Positions 14,745 through 23,342 of a DNA stretch of 36,810 nt are shown here, in pieces; position 1 is the first letter of the stretch; every line of letters begins with the position of its first letter. A model generated the notes under the pieces. It was given only the letters and a program-made list of their open reading frames with translations. It was not told the DNA's origin and searched no databases. The DNA comes from DAISJM01 sp036821485 (GTDB lineage Bacteria; Verrucomicrobiota; Kiritimatiellia; CAIQIC01; JAGNIJ01), in contig DAISJM010000032.1 of NCBI GenBank assembly GCA_036821485.1, forward strand, positions 1 to 36,810, given 5' to 3'. The position numbers and the translations under genes are program-made.

Positions 14745-15950
14745 TCAGGCGTCCCGGCGCTGCAGCAGTTCCCGCATCCAGTCGTAAACCTTAATCTCGG
14801 CCTTGCCCTCGTTGACGTTTTCGTCGAACGCCTTTTCCGCCGAGACAGCGCCCACGGGGCCGTCGAGCTTGATCATGGGTACGGGTTCGCGGGTGTGGCC
14901 TTTCACGCTGACCGGGGTACGGTGATCGGTGCAGATGAGGAGGCGATAGGGTTCGCCCTTTTGTTCCAGGGCGCGCCAGACGGGGCCGACCACGCGTTCA
15001 TCAAATGACTCGATAGCCTGAACCTTCAATTTCGCGTTGCCCATGTGGCCGCACTCGTCGGGCGCTTCGATATGCACAAAGACGAAATTGTGCCGGGCGA
15101 GCGTGTCGAGAGCGGCTTGGACCTTGCCATCATAATTGGTGTCGAGGAAACCGGTGGCGCCCGGCACCTTGATCGGTTCCAGTCCGACGAGTCGTCCGAT
15201 GCCGCGCAGAAGATCGACGGCGGTGATGACGCTGCCGTGGAGGCCATAGAGTTCCTGGTAGCTCTTGAGCGTCATGGAGCGGCCTTGTCCCCAGAGCCAG
15301 ATCTGTGTCGCGGGGCGCTTGCCGGCGGCGACGCGCGCCTGGTTCACCGGGTGGTTCTTCAGGATGTCCTGCGACGCCGCCATCAGTTCGCGCAATTCGT
15401 TCTGTCGTTCGCCCGCGGGGAGATTGTCGGCGGCGGGACGGCCGGAGATGTCGTGCGGCGGCTGGGTGGTGATCTTGTCGGGTCCGTTGGCCCAGACGAG
15501 CAGGTGGCGATAGCTGACGCCACCGTGGAACTTGAGTCCGGGGCGGCCCAGTTTCTGATCCACGGCCGCGATGAGTTGGTGGGCCTCCTCGGTGGTGATG
15601 TGGCCCGCCGAGTAGTCCTCCATCAGCCCGTCCTTGATGGTGACAAGGTTGCAACGGAAAGCGACGTCGTTCGGTTGAAGCGGGATGCGTGCCCCGGCGG
15701 CCTCGATGGGCGCGCGGCCGGTATAGTTTTCCTCGGGGTTGTAACCCATGAGGCTGAGGTTGGCAACGTCACTGCCGGGGGAGAGCCCTTTGACGGGTAC
15801 GGTTTGTACCATGCGAAGCTGCCCTGCGGCGGCGATCTTGCGGATATTCGGCGCGTGGGCCACCTGCAGCGGCGTCTTGTTGCCCAGTTCCGCAACGGGG
15901 TAATCGCCCATGCCGTCGCCGACCAGCACGATGATTTTTCTTTGGCTCAT
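14745..15950 (-). CDS. apgM: Cofactor-independent phosphoglycerate mutase, archaeal type
   Basis: A 401-residue alkaline-phosphatase-fold mutase (COG3635-type) that interconverts 3- and 2-phosphoglycerate in glycolysis. Motifs: metal site LVGDGMGDYP (10-18), the phospho-serine region GLSPGSDVANLSLMGY (about 55-70), HIEAPDECGHMGN, and the C-terminal metal site TDHRTPVSVKGHTREPVPM. No catalytic residue appears lost. This short archaeal type is unrelated in sequence to the 510-residue GpmI. It is common in archaea and in some bacteria including PVC members, which helps place the organism. ATG 15950 starts exactly at the conserved N-terminus; a longer in-frame extension to 16070 has no family similarity. 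The ribosome site is weak. It diverges from manA. Confidence 0.92.
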   Translation of the reverse strand: MSQRKIIVLVGDGMGDYPVAELGNKTPLQVAHAPNIRKIAAAGQLRMVQTVPVKGLSPGSDVANLSLMGYNPEENYTGRAPIEAAGARIPLQPNDVAFRCNLVTIKDGLMEDYSAGHITTEEAHQLIAAVDQKLGRPGLKFHGGVSYRHLLVWANGPDKITTQPPHDISGRPAADNLPAGERQNELRELMAASQDILKNHPVNQARVAAGKRPATQIWLWGQGRSMTLKSYQELYGLHGSVITAVDLLRGIGRLVGLEPIKVPGATGFLDTNYDGKVQAALDTLARHNFVFVHIEAPDECGHMGNAKLKVQAIESFDERVVGPVWRALEQKGEPYRLLICTDHRTPVSVKGHTREPVPMIKLDGPVGAVSAEKAFDENVNEGKAEIKVYDWMRELLQRRDA

Positions 15951-16068
15951 GGCGCAGTGAAGGTACAGCAGCAGTGAAAAGGCGTCAAATTCACACTTGA
16001 TGCTGCGAGAGTTGCTTTCCATCATGACCAAGGACACGCGTAGGGTGGCAGAAAGAGGGTTTTCAACC

Positions 16069-17049
16069 ATGGCGACGCCGATCTATCCGCTTTGCTTCTG
16101 GCCTGTATATAAGGATTACATCTGGGGTGGGGACCGGATCATCCGGCTTTACCAGCGGCAGGAGCCGCCTGGTCGCTATGCCGAATCGTGGGAAATCTCG
16201 GATCGCCCGGACGGCATGAGCATGATTCGCAACGGGCCGCTGGCGGGCAAAAGCCTTGCGGATGTGATCCAGACGGCGGGGCCGGAACTTCTCGGTACGG
16301 CGGTGAAGGAACGCCGTTTCCCCCTGTTGATCAAACTGATCGATTCGCGCGACCGGCTCAGTGTGCAGGTTCATCCGGACGACGATACGGCAAAGCGCTT
16401 CGGCGGCGAGGCGAAGACGGAGATGTGGTACGTGCTGGACTCGGATGCCGGCGCGGGAGTTTTTGCCGGACTCAAGCAGGGTGCGGACGAACAACTTTTT
16501 CGAGACGCGCTGAAGTCAAAACGGTTCAGGGAGTTGCTGACCTTTGTGCCGGTCTCCCGCGGGGACGCAGTGTTTGTTCCGGGCGGCCGCGTACATGCCA
16601 TTGATGCGGGTTGCTTGCTGCTCGAGGTGCAGCAGAACTCGAACACAACGTATCGGATTTACGACTGGGACCGTGTGGGCTCCGACGGCAAGCCGCGCGA
16701 GCTGCACATCAATGAGGCGCTGCGGGTCATCCGTTGGAAGGAATCGTCCGTGGCAAAAACGCTGCCCCGGAAGCTGGATTCCATCGGATCCAACGAGCGG
16801 TGGGAAGTGATCCGCTGCGCGTATTTCCGCATGGAGCGCATTGTGTTGAAGTCGCGCTGCCGCTGTGCCGGCGACGAACGGACTTTCCAAGTGCTGTTTG
16901 TTCCAAAGGCCGGGGTGACGTTGCACTGGGATGGGCAGTCCCTTCCGCTGCCGCCCGGGACCTCCTGCCTGGTGCCGGCCTCGTTGCGGGAATGCTTCAT
17001 TGAACCTGCGGGTGCCGAATCGGAAGTCCTGAGGGTGACGGTGGTCTGA
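16069..17049 (+). CDS. manA: Mannose-6-phosphate isomerase, type I (short class)
   Basis: A 326-residue cupin isomerase interconverting fructose-6-P and mannose-6-P, feeding GDP-mannose and its derivatives for glycan synthesis. The zinc ligands of the family are visible: Gln100 and His102 in LSVQVHPDD, Glu118 in KTEMWYVL, and His176 in FVPGGRVHAID. The N-terminus PIYPLCFWPVYKDYIWGG and the segment QQNSNTTYRIYDWDR are diagnostic for the short (about 320 residues) Bacillus/Bacteroides class. ATG 16069 has GAGGG upstream at good spacing. An upstream ATG at 15997 would overlap the divergent apgM leader and adds unrelated residues. It is followed after 17 bases by the convergent corA gene. Confidence 0.92.
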   Translation: MATPIYPLCFWPVYKDYIWGGDRIIRLYQRQEPPGRYAESWEISDRPDGMSMIRNGPLAGKSLADVIQTAGPELLGTAVKERRFPLLIKLIDSRDRLSVQVHPDDDTAKRFGGEAKTEMWYVLDSDAGAGVFAGLKQGADEQLFRDALKSKRFRELLTFVPVSRGDAVFVPGGRVHAIDAGCLLLEVQQNSNTTYRIYDWDRVGSDGKPRELHINEALRVIRWKESSVAKTLPRKLDSIGSNERWEVIRCAYFRMERIVLKSRCRCAGDERTFQVLFVPKAGVTLHWDGQSLPLPPGTSCLVPASLRECFIEPAGAESEVLRVTVV

Positions 17050-17066
17050 GCCCGGTGCCGAGCGGA

Positions 17067-18044
17067 TCAGGACCAGCCCTTGCGTCTCATGATGATGTAG
17101 AGCAGCAGCGTAACCAACCCCGTTCCGCCCAGGATCGTCGCGTAGCCGGTTTCCCAACTCCACGACGTGTTCGGTATGTGGCTGATGTTCATGCCGTAGT
17201 AGCTGGTGACGATCAGGAGGGGCATGGACAACGTGGCCATGACGGTCAAAATCTTGATGACGCGATTCACCTGCATCTGCTGGACGTTCAGGTGAACCTG
17301 CAGTGTGCTGGTCAGGGCGTCACGATAGGTGTCGGCCATATCATTGATCCGGGAGAGGTGATCCAGCAGGTCGCGGAAGTAGGGCAGCAGGTGTGCGCGC
17401 ACGATCTTGAACTCGCCGTGTGCCAGTCGGGCGATGACTTCCCGCTGCGGCGCCACGATTTGGCGCAGCCGCTGAACTTCCGACTTGAGCTGCAGAATGT
17501 CGTGAAAGGCCGACGTGGAGGAATTGGTGAGGATTTTCTCCTCCAGATCGCCGATCTCGCGGGAGAGTTCCTCAAGCGCAGGATTATAGTTCTCGAGCAG
17601 CGAATCGAGGATGTGATAGGTCAGGCGGTCGGGCGCGCGGGCGATCAGCGGCGCGTTCTTGATTACGCGGTCGATCATGGCCCCGATACTGCGCAGGGGA
17701 TCCTGGTGCACCGTGACCAGGAAATTTTTGCCGATGAAAAGATTCAACTCGGTGGTCCTGAACTCGTGCGCGCTGTTGAGATAGTCGACAGCGTGAATGA
17801 CCATGAAGATGTAGTCGCCGTAGTCGTCGACCTTGGGGCGTTCGCTGACTGCGAGGCAGTCCTCGATCGCGAGAGGGTGGAAGTTGAAGATGCCCTCGAG
17901 AAGTTGCTTGTTCTCCTCGTCGGTCGGGTTTTCGGCGTCGACCCAGACCTGCACGCCTTCATCGTAAAGCACGAGGCGCAGCACGTCGGTGCCGACGTCC
18001 TGACTCACCAGCTTGCCTTGATTGAATACGAATGAGCGGATCAT
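17067..18044 (-). CDS. corA: CorA-family magnesium/divalent cation channel
   Basis: A 325-residue inner-membrane channel. The long N-terminal cytoplasmic domain is mixed alpha/beta then helical (FNFHPLAIEDCLAV, RLRQIVAPQREVIARLAHGE). Two C-terminal membrane helices follow: VIKILTVMATLSMPLLIVTS and YATILGGTGLVTLLLYIIM. The selectivity motif YGMN is at 283-286. The protein ends MRRKGWS, the usual basic tail. Members carry Mg2+, and also Co2+, Ni2+ or Zn2+ in some branches, as a pentamer. ATG 18044 has GAGGA 8 bases upstream. It stands alone; the ROK gene lies 90 bases upstream on the same strand. Confidence 0.93.
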   Translation of the reverse strand: MIRSFVFNQGKLVSQDVGTDVLRLVLYDEGVQVWVDAENPTDEENKQLLEGIFNFHPLAIEDCLAVSERPKVDDYGDYIFMVIHAVDYLNSAHEFRTTELNLFIGKNFLVTVHQDPLRSIGAMIDRVIKNAPLIARAPDRLTYHILDSLLENYNPALEELSREIGDLEEKILTNSSTSAFHDILQLKSEVQRLRQIVAPQREVIARLAHGEFKIVRAHLLPYFRDLLDHLSRINDMADTYRDALTSTLQVHLNVQQMQVNRVIKILTVMATLSMPLLIVTSYYGMNISHIPNTSWSWETGYATILGGTGLVTLLLYIIMRRKGWS

Positions 18045-18134
18045 GCTTCATTCCTCAAAACCGGCACCACATGTAACACAAGTCTTCGACGGCAACAAGA
18101 TCGCGCGAGACGAAATGGAAGGTTGCTGTTCGCT

Positions 18135-19097
18135 TCAGGAAAGGCCGTCGATTGCGACGGCAAGGGCGCTCAGGTCGCCGATGCGTGTGCCGAGCGCGCT
18201 GGGCACGATGCGGCATGCTTCACGGCCGTGCCGCCAGCAGTATTTCGGCAGCCGTTCGCGCACGGGCGCGAGCAAAAGCTCGCCCGTGTGAATGGCAATG
18301 GTTCCGAGGACAATGACCTCCGGGTTCATGAACTGAATGACGGTGCCGATGCCCTGCGCGAGTCGTTCGACATATTCCGCCCACGCGTCGACCGCGAAAG
18401 CATCGCCTGCTTTCATGGCGTCGACAAAGATGCGGAAGTCGATCCGGGCGGGGTCGCCGTCCGCAAGGTCGAGGATTGCTGTACGTACGTGATCGCGTAC
18501 GATCCGTTCGCGCAGGCGGTTGGCCACGTTCATGCCGCCGCAGTAGATCTCCCAGCAGCCGCGTTGGCCGCAGGGGCAGGGCGGCCCGTTGATATCGAGG
18601 ACGTGGTGGCCGACTTCGCCGGCAAGATCGGTGACGCCTTGCACGACATGGCCGTCGACGACAAAGCCGGCGCCGAGCCCGGTGCTCATGGTGAGGTAGA
18701 CGAGATTGCGGGTGCCGCGGCAGCCGCCAAACAGGTATTCCGCCAGTGCGCAGGCATTGGCATCGTTATTCATGAACACGGGGCGCCCGAAAGCTTCGCG
18801 GAACATGCGGACCAGCGGCACGTTGACCCAGCCCTTCATGTTGGGGGGCTCGAGCATGACTTGCTCGCGGAGGGAGACGGGGCCGGGGGCGGAAAGGCCT
18901 ACGGCGGAGATGTCGCCCAGGGAAGCACCGGCGCCGGAGAGGAGGCGACGTGCCAGATCGATCATGCGCGCGATGCAGCGTTCGGGGCCATCCGGCGTGC
19001 CCGTGGGCATGCGTTCGGAGGCCGTGATATTGCCTTTTTCATCGCCGAGGCAGACCGATGTTTTTGTCCCGCCGATATCTATGCCCAGAAGAAGCAT
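18135..19097 (-). CDS. ROK-family sugar kinase (glucokinase-like)
   Basis: A 320-residue kinase. It begins MLLLGIDIGGTKTS, the phosphate-binding motif of actin-fold sugar kinases. It has LSAPGPVS, the catalytic-base region MNNDANACALAEY (Asp112), and the ROK zinc signature EVGHHV ... CPCGQRGCWE (His164, Cys174, Cys176, Cys181). There is no N-terminal helix-turn-helix, so it is an enzyme rather than a ROK repressor. Glucokinase is most likely; kinases for mannose, fructose or N-acetylglucosamine share the same motifs. I chose ATG 19097, because the frame upstream to 19169 has no similarity and overlaps the tolQ promoter region. The ribosome binding site is weak. Confidence 0.9.
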   Translation of the reverse strand: MLLLGIDIGGTKTSVCLGDEKGNITASERMPTGTPDGPERCIARMIDLARRLLSGAGASLGDISAVGLSAPGPVSLREQVMLEPPNMKGWVNVPLVRMFREAFGRPVFMNNDANACALAEYLFGGCRGTRNLVYLTMSTGLGAGFVVDGHVVQGVTDLAGEVGHHVLDINGPPCPCGQRGCWEIYCGGMNVANRLRERIVRDHVRTAILDLADGDPARIDFRIFVDAMKAGDAFAVDAWAEYVERLAQGIGTVIQFMNPEVIVLGTIAIHTGELLLAPVRERLPKYCWRHGREACRIVPSALGTRIGDLSALAVAIDGLS

Positions 19098-19172
19098 GGG
19101 CGATAGATAGGCGGGAGGGCGGGGGGTGCGCAAGCCAAATGTCCGTGGCACGGCACGGGAGACCCTCATGCA

Positions 19173-19199
19173 TTGACCGCGTTGGACTCCTTCTATAAT
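19173..19199 (+). promoter_or_regulatory. Promoter of the tol-pal operon
   Basis: TTGACC (19173-19178), 15-base spacer and a perfect TATAAT (19194-19199). Transcription would start near 19206, 48 bases before the tolQ GTG. It also argues against a TTG start for tolQ at 19173, which would fall in the -35 box. The spacer is two bases shorter than ideal. Confidence 0.65.
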
Positions 19200-19253
19200 C
19201 TAAGCCTGTTTTTCAGGTGGAGCGCAGGCGATTCTCAACAGGAGTTTACGGCC

Positions 19254-19997
19254 GTGTTAGATTGTCTCATACCGGTGATGCCGCTGGCGGATCTGATCCA
19301 GGCATTTCGCACCAGCAATTTCATGTCGGGCCAACTGATCGTGGTCATCCTGGTCATTGCCTCGATCGTAGCCTGGTCCGTGATGGTGACCAAGTATAAG
19401 GAGTTGCGATTGGCGCAGGCGGCCTCGCAGCGATTCCAGAACGCGTTCCGTGGCGAGAGCCATCCTCTCTCGTTGTTCCTGAAGGAGCAGCGCTATCCGC
19501 AGAGCCCGCTGTTCAAGGTGTACGAGGCGGGCTGCACGGCGTTGGGCGGAGAGCTGACCGAGGGGCGCGGGCAGAATGCGGACCTTTTTTCCACGTCGCG
19601 CGGATTGGAGGGGCGCAAGCTGAACCAGTTGCAGATCGAAGTCGTGCGCCGCGCGACGGAGCGCAGCGTAGCGGACGAGGCACTGCTGATGGAATCGCGG
19701 ATGGGATTTCTTGCGACGGCGGTCAGCGCGAGTCCGCTGCTGGGTTTGCTGGGAACGGTGTGGGGTGTGTTGGATGCCTTCGGCGCGATGGCGGTCACCG
19801 GCAGCGCCAACCTGTCGTCGGTAGCGCCCGGCATTTCGGGTGCGTTGCTGACCACGGTGGTGGGCCTGCTCGTCGCGTTGCCGTCGGCCATTGGCTACAA
19901 CATATTGACCACCACCATCCGCAAGATTGCCGTCCAGATGGACAACTTCGCGCAGGAATTCGTCGCCGAACTGCAGCGGACCTTCGTAAGGGAATAG
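19254..19997 (+). CDS. tolQ: TolQ/ExbB/MotA proton channel subunit
   Basis: A 247-residue inner-membrane protein with three helices: GQLIVVILVIASIVAWSVMV, GFLATAVSASPLLGLLGTVW and ISGALLTTVVGLLVALPSAI. The conserved PLLGLLGTVWG and the T-T in helix 3 line the proton path. With TolR it converts the proton gradient into motion of TolA, which holds the outer membrane to the wall and aids constriction at division. The start is GTG 19254 with AGGAG at 19240-19244; an ATG at 19278 is the alternative. First gene of a five-gene operon (tolQ, tolR, tolA-like, tolB, pal) led by the promoter at 19173-19199. The ExbB-TonB reading is excluded by tolB and pal following. Confidence 0.93.
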   Translation: MLDCLIPVMPLADLIQAFRTSNFMSGQLIVVILVIASIVAWSVMVTKYKELRLAQAASQRFQNAFRGESHPLSLFLKEQRYPQSPLFKVYEAGCTALGGELTEGRGQNADLFSTSRGLEGRKLNQLQIEVVRRATERSVADEALLMESRMGFLATAVSASPLLGLLGTVWGVLDAFGAMAVTGSANLSSVAPGISGALLTTVVGLLVALPSAIGYNILTTTIRKIAVQMDNFAQEFVAELQRTFVRE

Positions 19998-20009
19998 GGA
20001 GATTTCAAG

Positions 20010-20417
20010 ATGGGCCGTCGGACCAGCATGTTGTCGCTGGAGCAGATCAAGGAGATCAACATGACTCCCTTGATCGATCTCACGTTCTTGCTGTTGATCA
20101 CGTTCATCATCACGTTTCCCCTTATCCAGCAGGGCATTCCGGTCAACCTGCCCCGGGGCAAGGCGGACGATCTGGACGAGAGCAAGAGCCGCTCCATCAC
20201 GGTGGATGTGCAGGGCAATATATTCCTCGATCAGGCGCCGATCACGAAAGAGGAACTGACGTCGGAGATGCAGGCGCTCGGCCGCGCCGATCCGGAGACC
20301 GTGGTCATGGTTCGCGCCGACGAGGCGATTGCCTACGGCAAGCTGGTGGAGGTTGTGAGAATCCTGCACGACGCGAAGATCGCACGTATGGCACTGGTGA
20401 CCAACCCGGAGAAGTAG
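20010..20417 (+). CDS. tolR: TolR/ExbD-family proton-channel subunit
   Basis: A 135-residue protein with a short cytoplasmic N-terminus, one membrane helix (LIDLTFLLLITFIITFPLI) and a periplasmic domain (about 45-135). Asp23 in NMTPLIDLTF is the proton-carrying residue of the family. RSITVDVQGNIFLDQAPIT and TVVMVRADEAIAYGKLVEVV match the ExbD/TolR periplasmic fold. ATG 20010 has GGGAG 8 bases upstream, 12 bases after tolQ ends. It works with tolQ as the motor of the Tol-Pal machine. Confidence 0.93.
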   Translation: MGRRTSMLSLEQIKEINMTPLIDLTFLLLITFIITFPLIQQGIPVNLPRGKADDLDESKSRSITVDVQGNIFLDQAPITKEELTSEMQALGRADPETVVMVRADEAIAYGKLVEVVRILHDAKIARMALVTNPEK

Positions 20418-20429
20418 GCTGCGCTCGCG

Positions 20430-21131
20430 ATGGATCCCCGCTTACGACACAACCTGAAGCTCAGCGCGATCGTGCACGGGGTCGTGCTGTTGGCGCTGAT
20501 CATCGCGCCGCTGCTCTTCAACTGGCGACTCCGGAAGAAACGCAAGGAGATCATCACGATCGTCGATCTCACGATCCCCATGCCGGAGATTCCGTCGCCG
20601 ACGCCAGACATCAAGCAGCCGGAACCTGTGCGGAAGGAACCACCGCCTCCGCCGAAGACGGATATTCCCGAGCCGGAGAAGAAGCCGAAGCACGTGGTGC
20701 AGAAGAGCGAGAAGAAGATCAAACGACCGCCGCCACCCAAGCCGAAGACGCCCCAACTCTCGCAGGAGGAAATCCGGAAGCTGCTGGCCGCGGGCGCGAA
20801 GATTTCGGACAAGCTTTCTGTGCCCACGGATGAGTTTCCCGCGGCGTGGTACTACGCGCTGGTGCGCCAGACGATGTATGACGCCTGGAATCAGCCCAGC
20901 AGTCTCGCGGGCCGGTCGGGGCTCGTGGCGGAAGTGACGATCCGCGTGCAGCGGGATGGCAAGATCACGTCGCGCGAGATGACGCGATCCTCCGGAAATT
21001 CGGTCATGGACGATTCGGTCATGAAGGCGGTGCAGGCGGTCACGCAGTTGCGTCCGCTGCCGCCCCAGTTCCCGGGGGCCTCGCACGAGATTACCGTGGA
21101 ATTTGAACTTACGCCGGGTGGGGCGTTCTAA
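20430..21131 (+). CDS. TolA/TonB-like energy transducer
   Basis: A 233-residue protein with an N-terminal membrane anchor (LSAIVHGVVLLALIIAPLLF), a Pro/Lys-rich spacer across the periplasm (about 48-110; repeated PEP, PPPPK and KPK), and a C-terminal TonB/TolA domain. That domain contains RQTMYDAWNQPS, VTIRVQRDGKITS, SGNSVMDDSVMKAV and ends in a beta strand HEITVEFEL. By position between tolR and tolB it serves as TolA, contacting TolB and Pal. By sequence the C-terminus is nearer the generic TonB_C fold and the protein lacks the long helical domain of E. coli TolA, so I leave the symbol empty. It starts at ATG 20430, 12 bases after tolR, with a weak ribosome site. Confidence 0.88.
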   Translation: MDPRLRHNLKLSAIVHGVVLLALIIAPLLFNWRLRKKRKEIITIVDLTIPMPEIPSPTPDIKQPEPVRKEPPPPPKTDIPEPEKKPKHVVQKSEKKIKRPPPPKPKTPQLSQEEIRKLLAAGAKISDKLSVPTDEFPAAWYYALVRQTMYDAWNQPSSLAGRSGLVAEVTIRVQRDGKITSREMTRSSGNSVMDDSVMKAVQAVTQLRPLPPQFPGASHEITVEFELTPGGAF

Positions 21132-21134
21132 CCC

Positions 21135-21157
21135 GCAGGGCTTGCCAAGCCCTCTGC
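21135..21157 (+). other. Hairpin in the gap between tolA-like gene and tolB
   Basis: GGGCTT (21138-21143) and AAGCCC (21147-21152) form a 6-bp stem with a 3-base loop, extended by GCA/TGC after a bulge. No T-run follows, so it is not an intrinsic terminator; it may mark an mRNA processing or stability site within the operon. The gap (67 bases) is the longest inside tol-pal. Confidence 0.4.
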
Positions 21158-21198
21158 CGGTACCTAAAGTGGCAGCCTTTGGAGGAACACAGGAAGTG

Positions 21199-22398
21199 AT
21201 GAAACGATTTGGGCTTTTGTTGTTTGTGCTGATCGGGTTGGTGTCGTCGAGCGCTGTTGCGCAAGTGCGGGTGGTGAAGGGCGCGGGCAGCAAGTCGACG
21301 ATCAATTGGGTTGGCTTTGTCGCATCGTCGTCTCCGGCCGGCGCGCTTTTTCGCCAGACGCTTCAGGCGGACCTGATACGGTCCGGCTGGTTCACGCCGG
21401 CGGGGGTGGGGGCGGAGTTCACGCTTGCCGGTACGTGCGAGGATTCCGGATCGCTGAAAGTGCGTTGCTATGTCACCGAGACGGCGATTCAGCGTAACGT
21501 CATGAGCAAGAGTTACAGCGCCGCGGGTGCCGAGGCGCGAACGCTGGCGCATCGTGTTGCGGACGACATTATCGAGGCAGTGACAGGTCGACGTGGCATG
21601 TCCTCCGTCCGCCTCGTTGCCGTCGGCAATCGCACCGGTCACAAGGAACTCTACCTGCTCGACTCCGACGGGCAGAATGTGAGGCAGTTGACGCCGGATG
21701 GAAGCATTGCGTTGGCGCCGAGTTGGGGACCGGACGGCAGGACGATCGTCTATACCTCCTTCCATCAACGCTATCCGGACCTCTACATGTATAACTTGGA
21801 CAGCGGTGAGCGGAAGCGCGTGTCGGGGTTCCCCGGGCTGAACACGGGCGGGGCCATTTCGCCGGACGGGCGCGAGATGGCGTTGATCCTGTCCAAGGAT
21901 GGAAACCCGGACCTCTACGTCATGAATCTCAGGAATCGTGAGCTGACGCGGATCACCACAACGCCGCGTGCGGCGGAGGCGAGTCCGTGCTGGTCGCCGG
22001 ATGGCAGTCGGATCTGCTTTGTCTCCGACGGCATGGGTTCTCCCCAGATCTACATCATCTCCCGGGAAGGGGGTCGGCCGGTCCGAGTCAGCGGAATGAG
22101 TCCCGAGAACGTGGCTCCGGACTGGGGTGCCAACGGATGGATTGCCTACACCTCGCGCCAGGGGGGGCGCTACGTGGTTTGCGTACTGGACCCGGAAACG
22201 AAGCAGACCAAGCAAATCAGCCCGTCTGACGCGGATTATGAGGACCCCAGTTGGGCCCCGGATGGCCGTCATATTGTCTGCAGTCGTACCCGGGCCTACC
22301 GCTCCGCCCTCTACGTCCTTGACACTTTGGGGGATGCACCTTTTTCGTTGCTCGAAACCAAAGGAGACTGGTATTCTCCCGCGTGTTCGCCCAAGTAA
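21199..22398 (+). CDS. tolB: Tol-Pal system beta-propeller protein TolB
   Basis: A 399-residue periplasmic protein. Signal peptide MKRFGLLLFVLIGLVSSSAVAQ, a small N-terminal domain (about 25-140; GALFRQTLQADLIRSGWF, AHRVADDIIEAVTGRRGM), then a six-bladed propeller of PD40/WD40-like repeats. The blades show the recurrent pattern S-W/P-x-D-G-R (APSWGPDGRTIVYTSF, ISPDGREMALILSKDGNPDL, PCWSPDGSRICFVSDG, PSWAPDGRHIVCSR). TolB links TolA and Pal. ATG 21199 follows GGAGG and AGGAA closely. In-frame codons further upstream belong to the tail of the tolA-like gene and are rejected because they would hide the signal peptide. Confidence 0.93.
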   Translation: MKRFGLLLFVLIGLVSSSAVAQVRVVKGAGSKSTINWVGFVASSSPAGALFRQTLQADLIRSGWFTPAGVGAEFTLAGTCEDSGSLKVRCYVTETAIQRNVMSKSYSAAGAEARTLAHRVADDIIEAVTGRRGMSSVRLVAVGNRTGHKELYLLDSDGQNVRQLTPDGSIALAPSWGPDGRTIVYTSFHQRYPDLYMYNLDSGERKRVSGFPGLNTGGAISPDGREMALILSKDGNPDLYVMNLRNRELTRITTTPRAAEASPCWSPDGSRICFVSDGMGSPQIYIISREGGRPVRVSGMSPENVAPDWGANGWIAYTSRQGGRYVVCVLDPETKQTKQISPSDADYEDPSWAPDGRHIVCSRTRAYRSALYVLDTLGDAPFSLLETKGDWYSPACSPK

Positions 22399-22429
22399 TG
22401 TGCGGCTTTTTCTATTGGAGGAGATTGAG

Positions 22430-22942
22430 ATGCAGAGCAGGCGTTGGATGGTACTGGTGATGGTAGGCCTCGTGTGCGCCATGGGGATGACGGGTTGCAA
22501 GAAGAAACCCCGCAAGGGCGGCATCGGTGGTGACAACATCGGCGGCGTTGCCGGTGGCGATGTCTACGGTGAAGGTCTTTCGGATCGCCCCGAGGGTGGG
22601 ACGGAAATGGCCGGGCAGTTCGCTCCCGTCTATTTCGATTATGACAGCGCGCAGGTCAATGAGTCCGAGCGCTCGAAGGTCGATGCGGTTGCTGAAGGCC
22701 TGAAGAGCGGCGTGGGTGGCGTGATCATCGAAGGCAACTGTGATGAACGCGGCAGCACCGAGTACAACCTTGCGCTGGGTGAGCGCCGGGCGATGGCCGT
22801 GCGCGCGTACCTGATCGGCCTCGGTGTCGATGGCGCCCGCATCCAGACCAAGAGCTACGGCGAAGAGCGTCCGGTTTGCCCCGAGCACGACGAGTCGTGC
22901 TGGAGCCGCAACCGCCGCGCCGAGTTCGTGCTGTTCCAATAA
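22430..22942 (+). CDS. pal: Peptidoglycan-associated lipoprotein Pal
   Basis: A 170-residue outer-membrane lipoprotein. Signal peptide with lipobox MTGC, lipidation at Cys23, a Gly-rich linker (GGIGGDNIGGVAGGDVYGEG) and a C-terminal OmpA-like domain. That domain begins APVYFDYDSAQVNESERSKV and contains IIEGNCDERGSTEYNLALGE and RRAMAVRAYLIGLG, the peptidoglycan (diaminopimelate) binding motifs, and ends WSRNRRAEFVLF. Its place is the inner leaflet of the outer membrane, bound to TolB or the wall. ATG 22430 has an ideal GGAGGA 7 bases upstream. Two Cys (CPEHDESC) near the end could form a disulfide. It ends the operon, 22 bases before a strong terminator. Confidence 0.95.
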   Translation: MQSRRWMVLVMVGLVCAMGMTGCKKKPRKGGIGGDNIGGVAGGDVYGEGLSDRPEGGTEMAGQFAPVYFDYDSAQVNESERSKVDAVAEGLKSGVGGVIIEGNCDERGSTEYNLALGERRAMAVRAYLIGLGVDGARIQTKSYGEERPVCPEHDESCWSRNRRAEFVLFQ

Positions 22943-22964
22943 GTCATCTACATGCAGTTTGAAG

Positions 22965-22998
22965 GCGGCCCCGGTGAACCGGGGCCGCTTTCTTTTTT
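22965..22998 (+). terminator. Intrinsic terminator of the tol-pal operon
   Basis: Perfect 10-bp stem GCGGCCCCGG / CCGGGGCCGC with loop TGAA, followed by TTTCTTTTTT (22989-22998). It closes the operon after pal. Confidence 0.92.
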
Positions 22999-23031
22999 GT
23001 CCGCTTCACCTTCAGTTCGGACACATCGTGA

Positions 23032-23060
23032 TTGAAGAACGGGCGCAGACGGCATAGATT
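23032..23060 (+). promoter_or_regulatory. Promoter candidate for tatA-tatC
   Basis: TTGAAG (23032-23037), 17-base spacer, TAGATT (23055-23060). Four of six bases match at each box. Transcription would start near 23067, which favours ATG 23079 over GTG 23061 as the tatA start. Confidence 0.45.
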
Positions 23061-23078
23061 GTGCCGGGGGCAGACGAT

Positions 23079-23342
23079 ATGATCGCGCATCCTGTCATGG
23101 GTATTCTCGGCGGGTCGATGGGCGGTGGCGAGGTGATGCTGATACTTGCCGTCGCGCTCGTGCTGTTCGGATCGAAAAATCTTCCGAAGGTGGCTCGCAG
23201 TCTCGGTCGTGCGCTTGAGGAATTTCGCCGCGCTGCCCGTGAAGTCTCCAGCGAGATCATGAAGGCAGGCGATGACCAGCCCCCGCCGGGAGCCCGTAAG
23301 CTTTCAGAGAAACCAGACAAGAAAGAGGATCCCCCTTCATGA
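23079..23342 (+). CDS. tatA: Twin-arginine translocase subunit TatA/TatB
   Basis: An 87-residue protein with one membrane helix (GEVMLILAVALVLFG), the hinge FGSKNLPKVARSLGRALEEF, an amphipathic helix to about residue 64, and a charged, disordered tail (DDQPPPGARKLSEKPDKKED). It forms the pore-forming or docking subunit of the Tat pathway, which exports folded proteins. TatA and TatB are hard to tell apart by sequence; FGS-K-LP-x-x-A is shared and the modest length favours TatA. ATG 23079 is preferred; GTG 23061 in frame is possible. Its stop overlaps the tatC start (ATGA, 23339-23342), so the two are co-translated. Confidence 0.88.
   Translation: MIAHPVMGILGGSMGGGEVMLILAVALVLFGSKNLPKVARSLGRALEEFRRAAREVSSEIMKAGDDQPPPGARKLSEKPDKKEDPPS

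Noticed and set aside
21109..22539. A 476-codon minus-strand open frame across tolB and pal
   Set aside because: TolB and Pal on the plus strand are unambiguous; the opposing frame spans two genes and their ribosome site.
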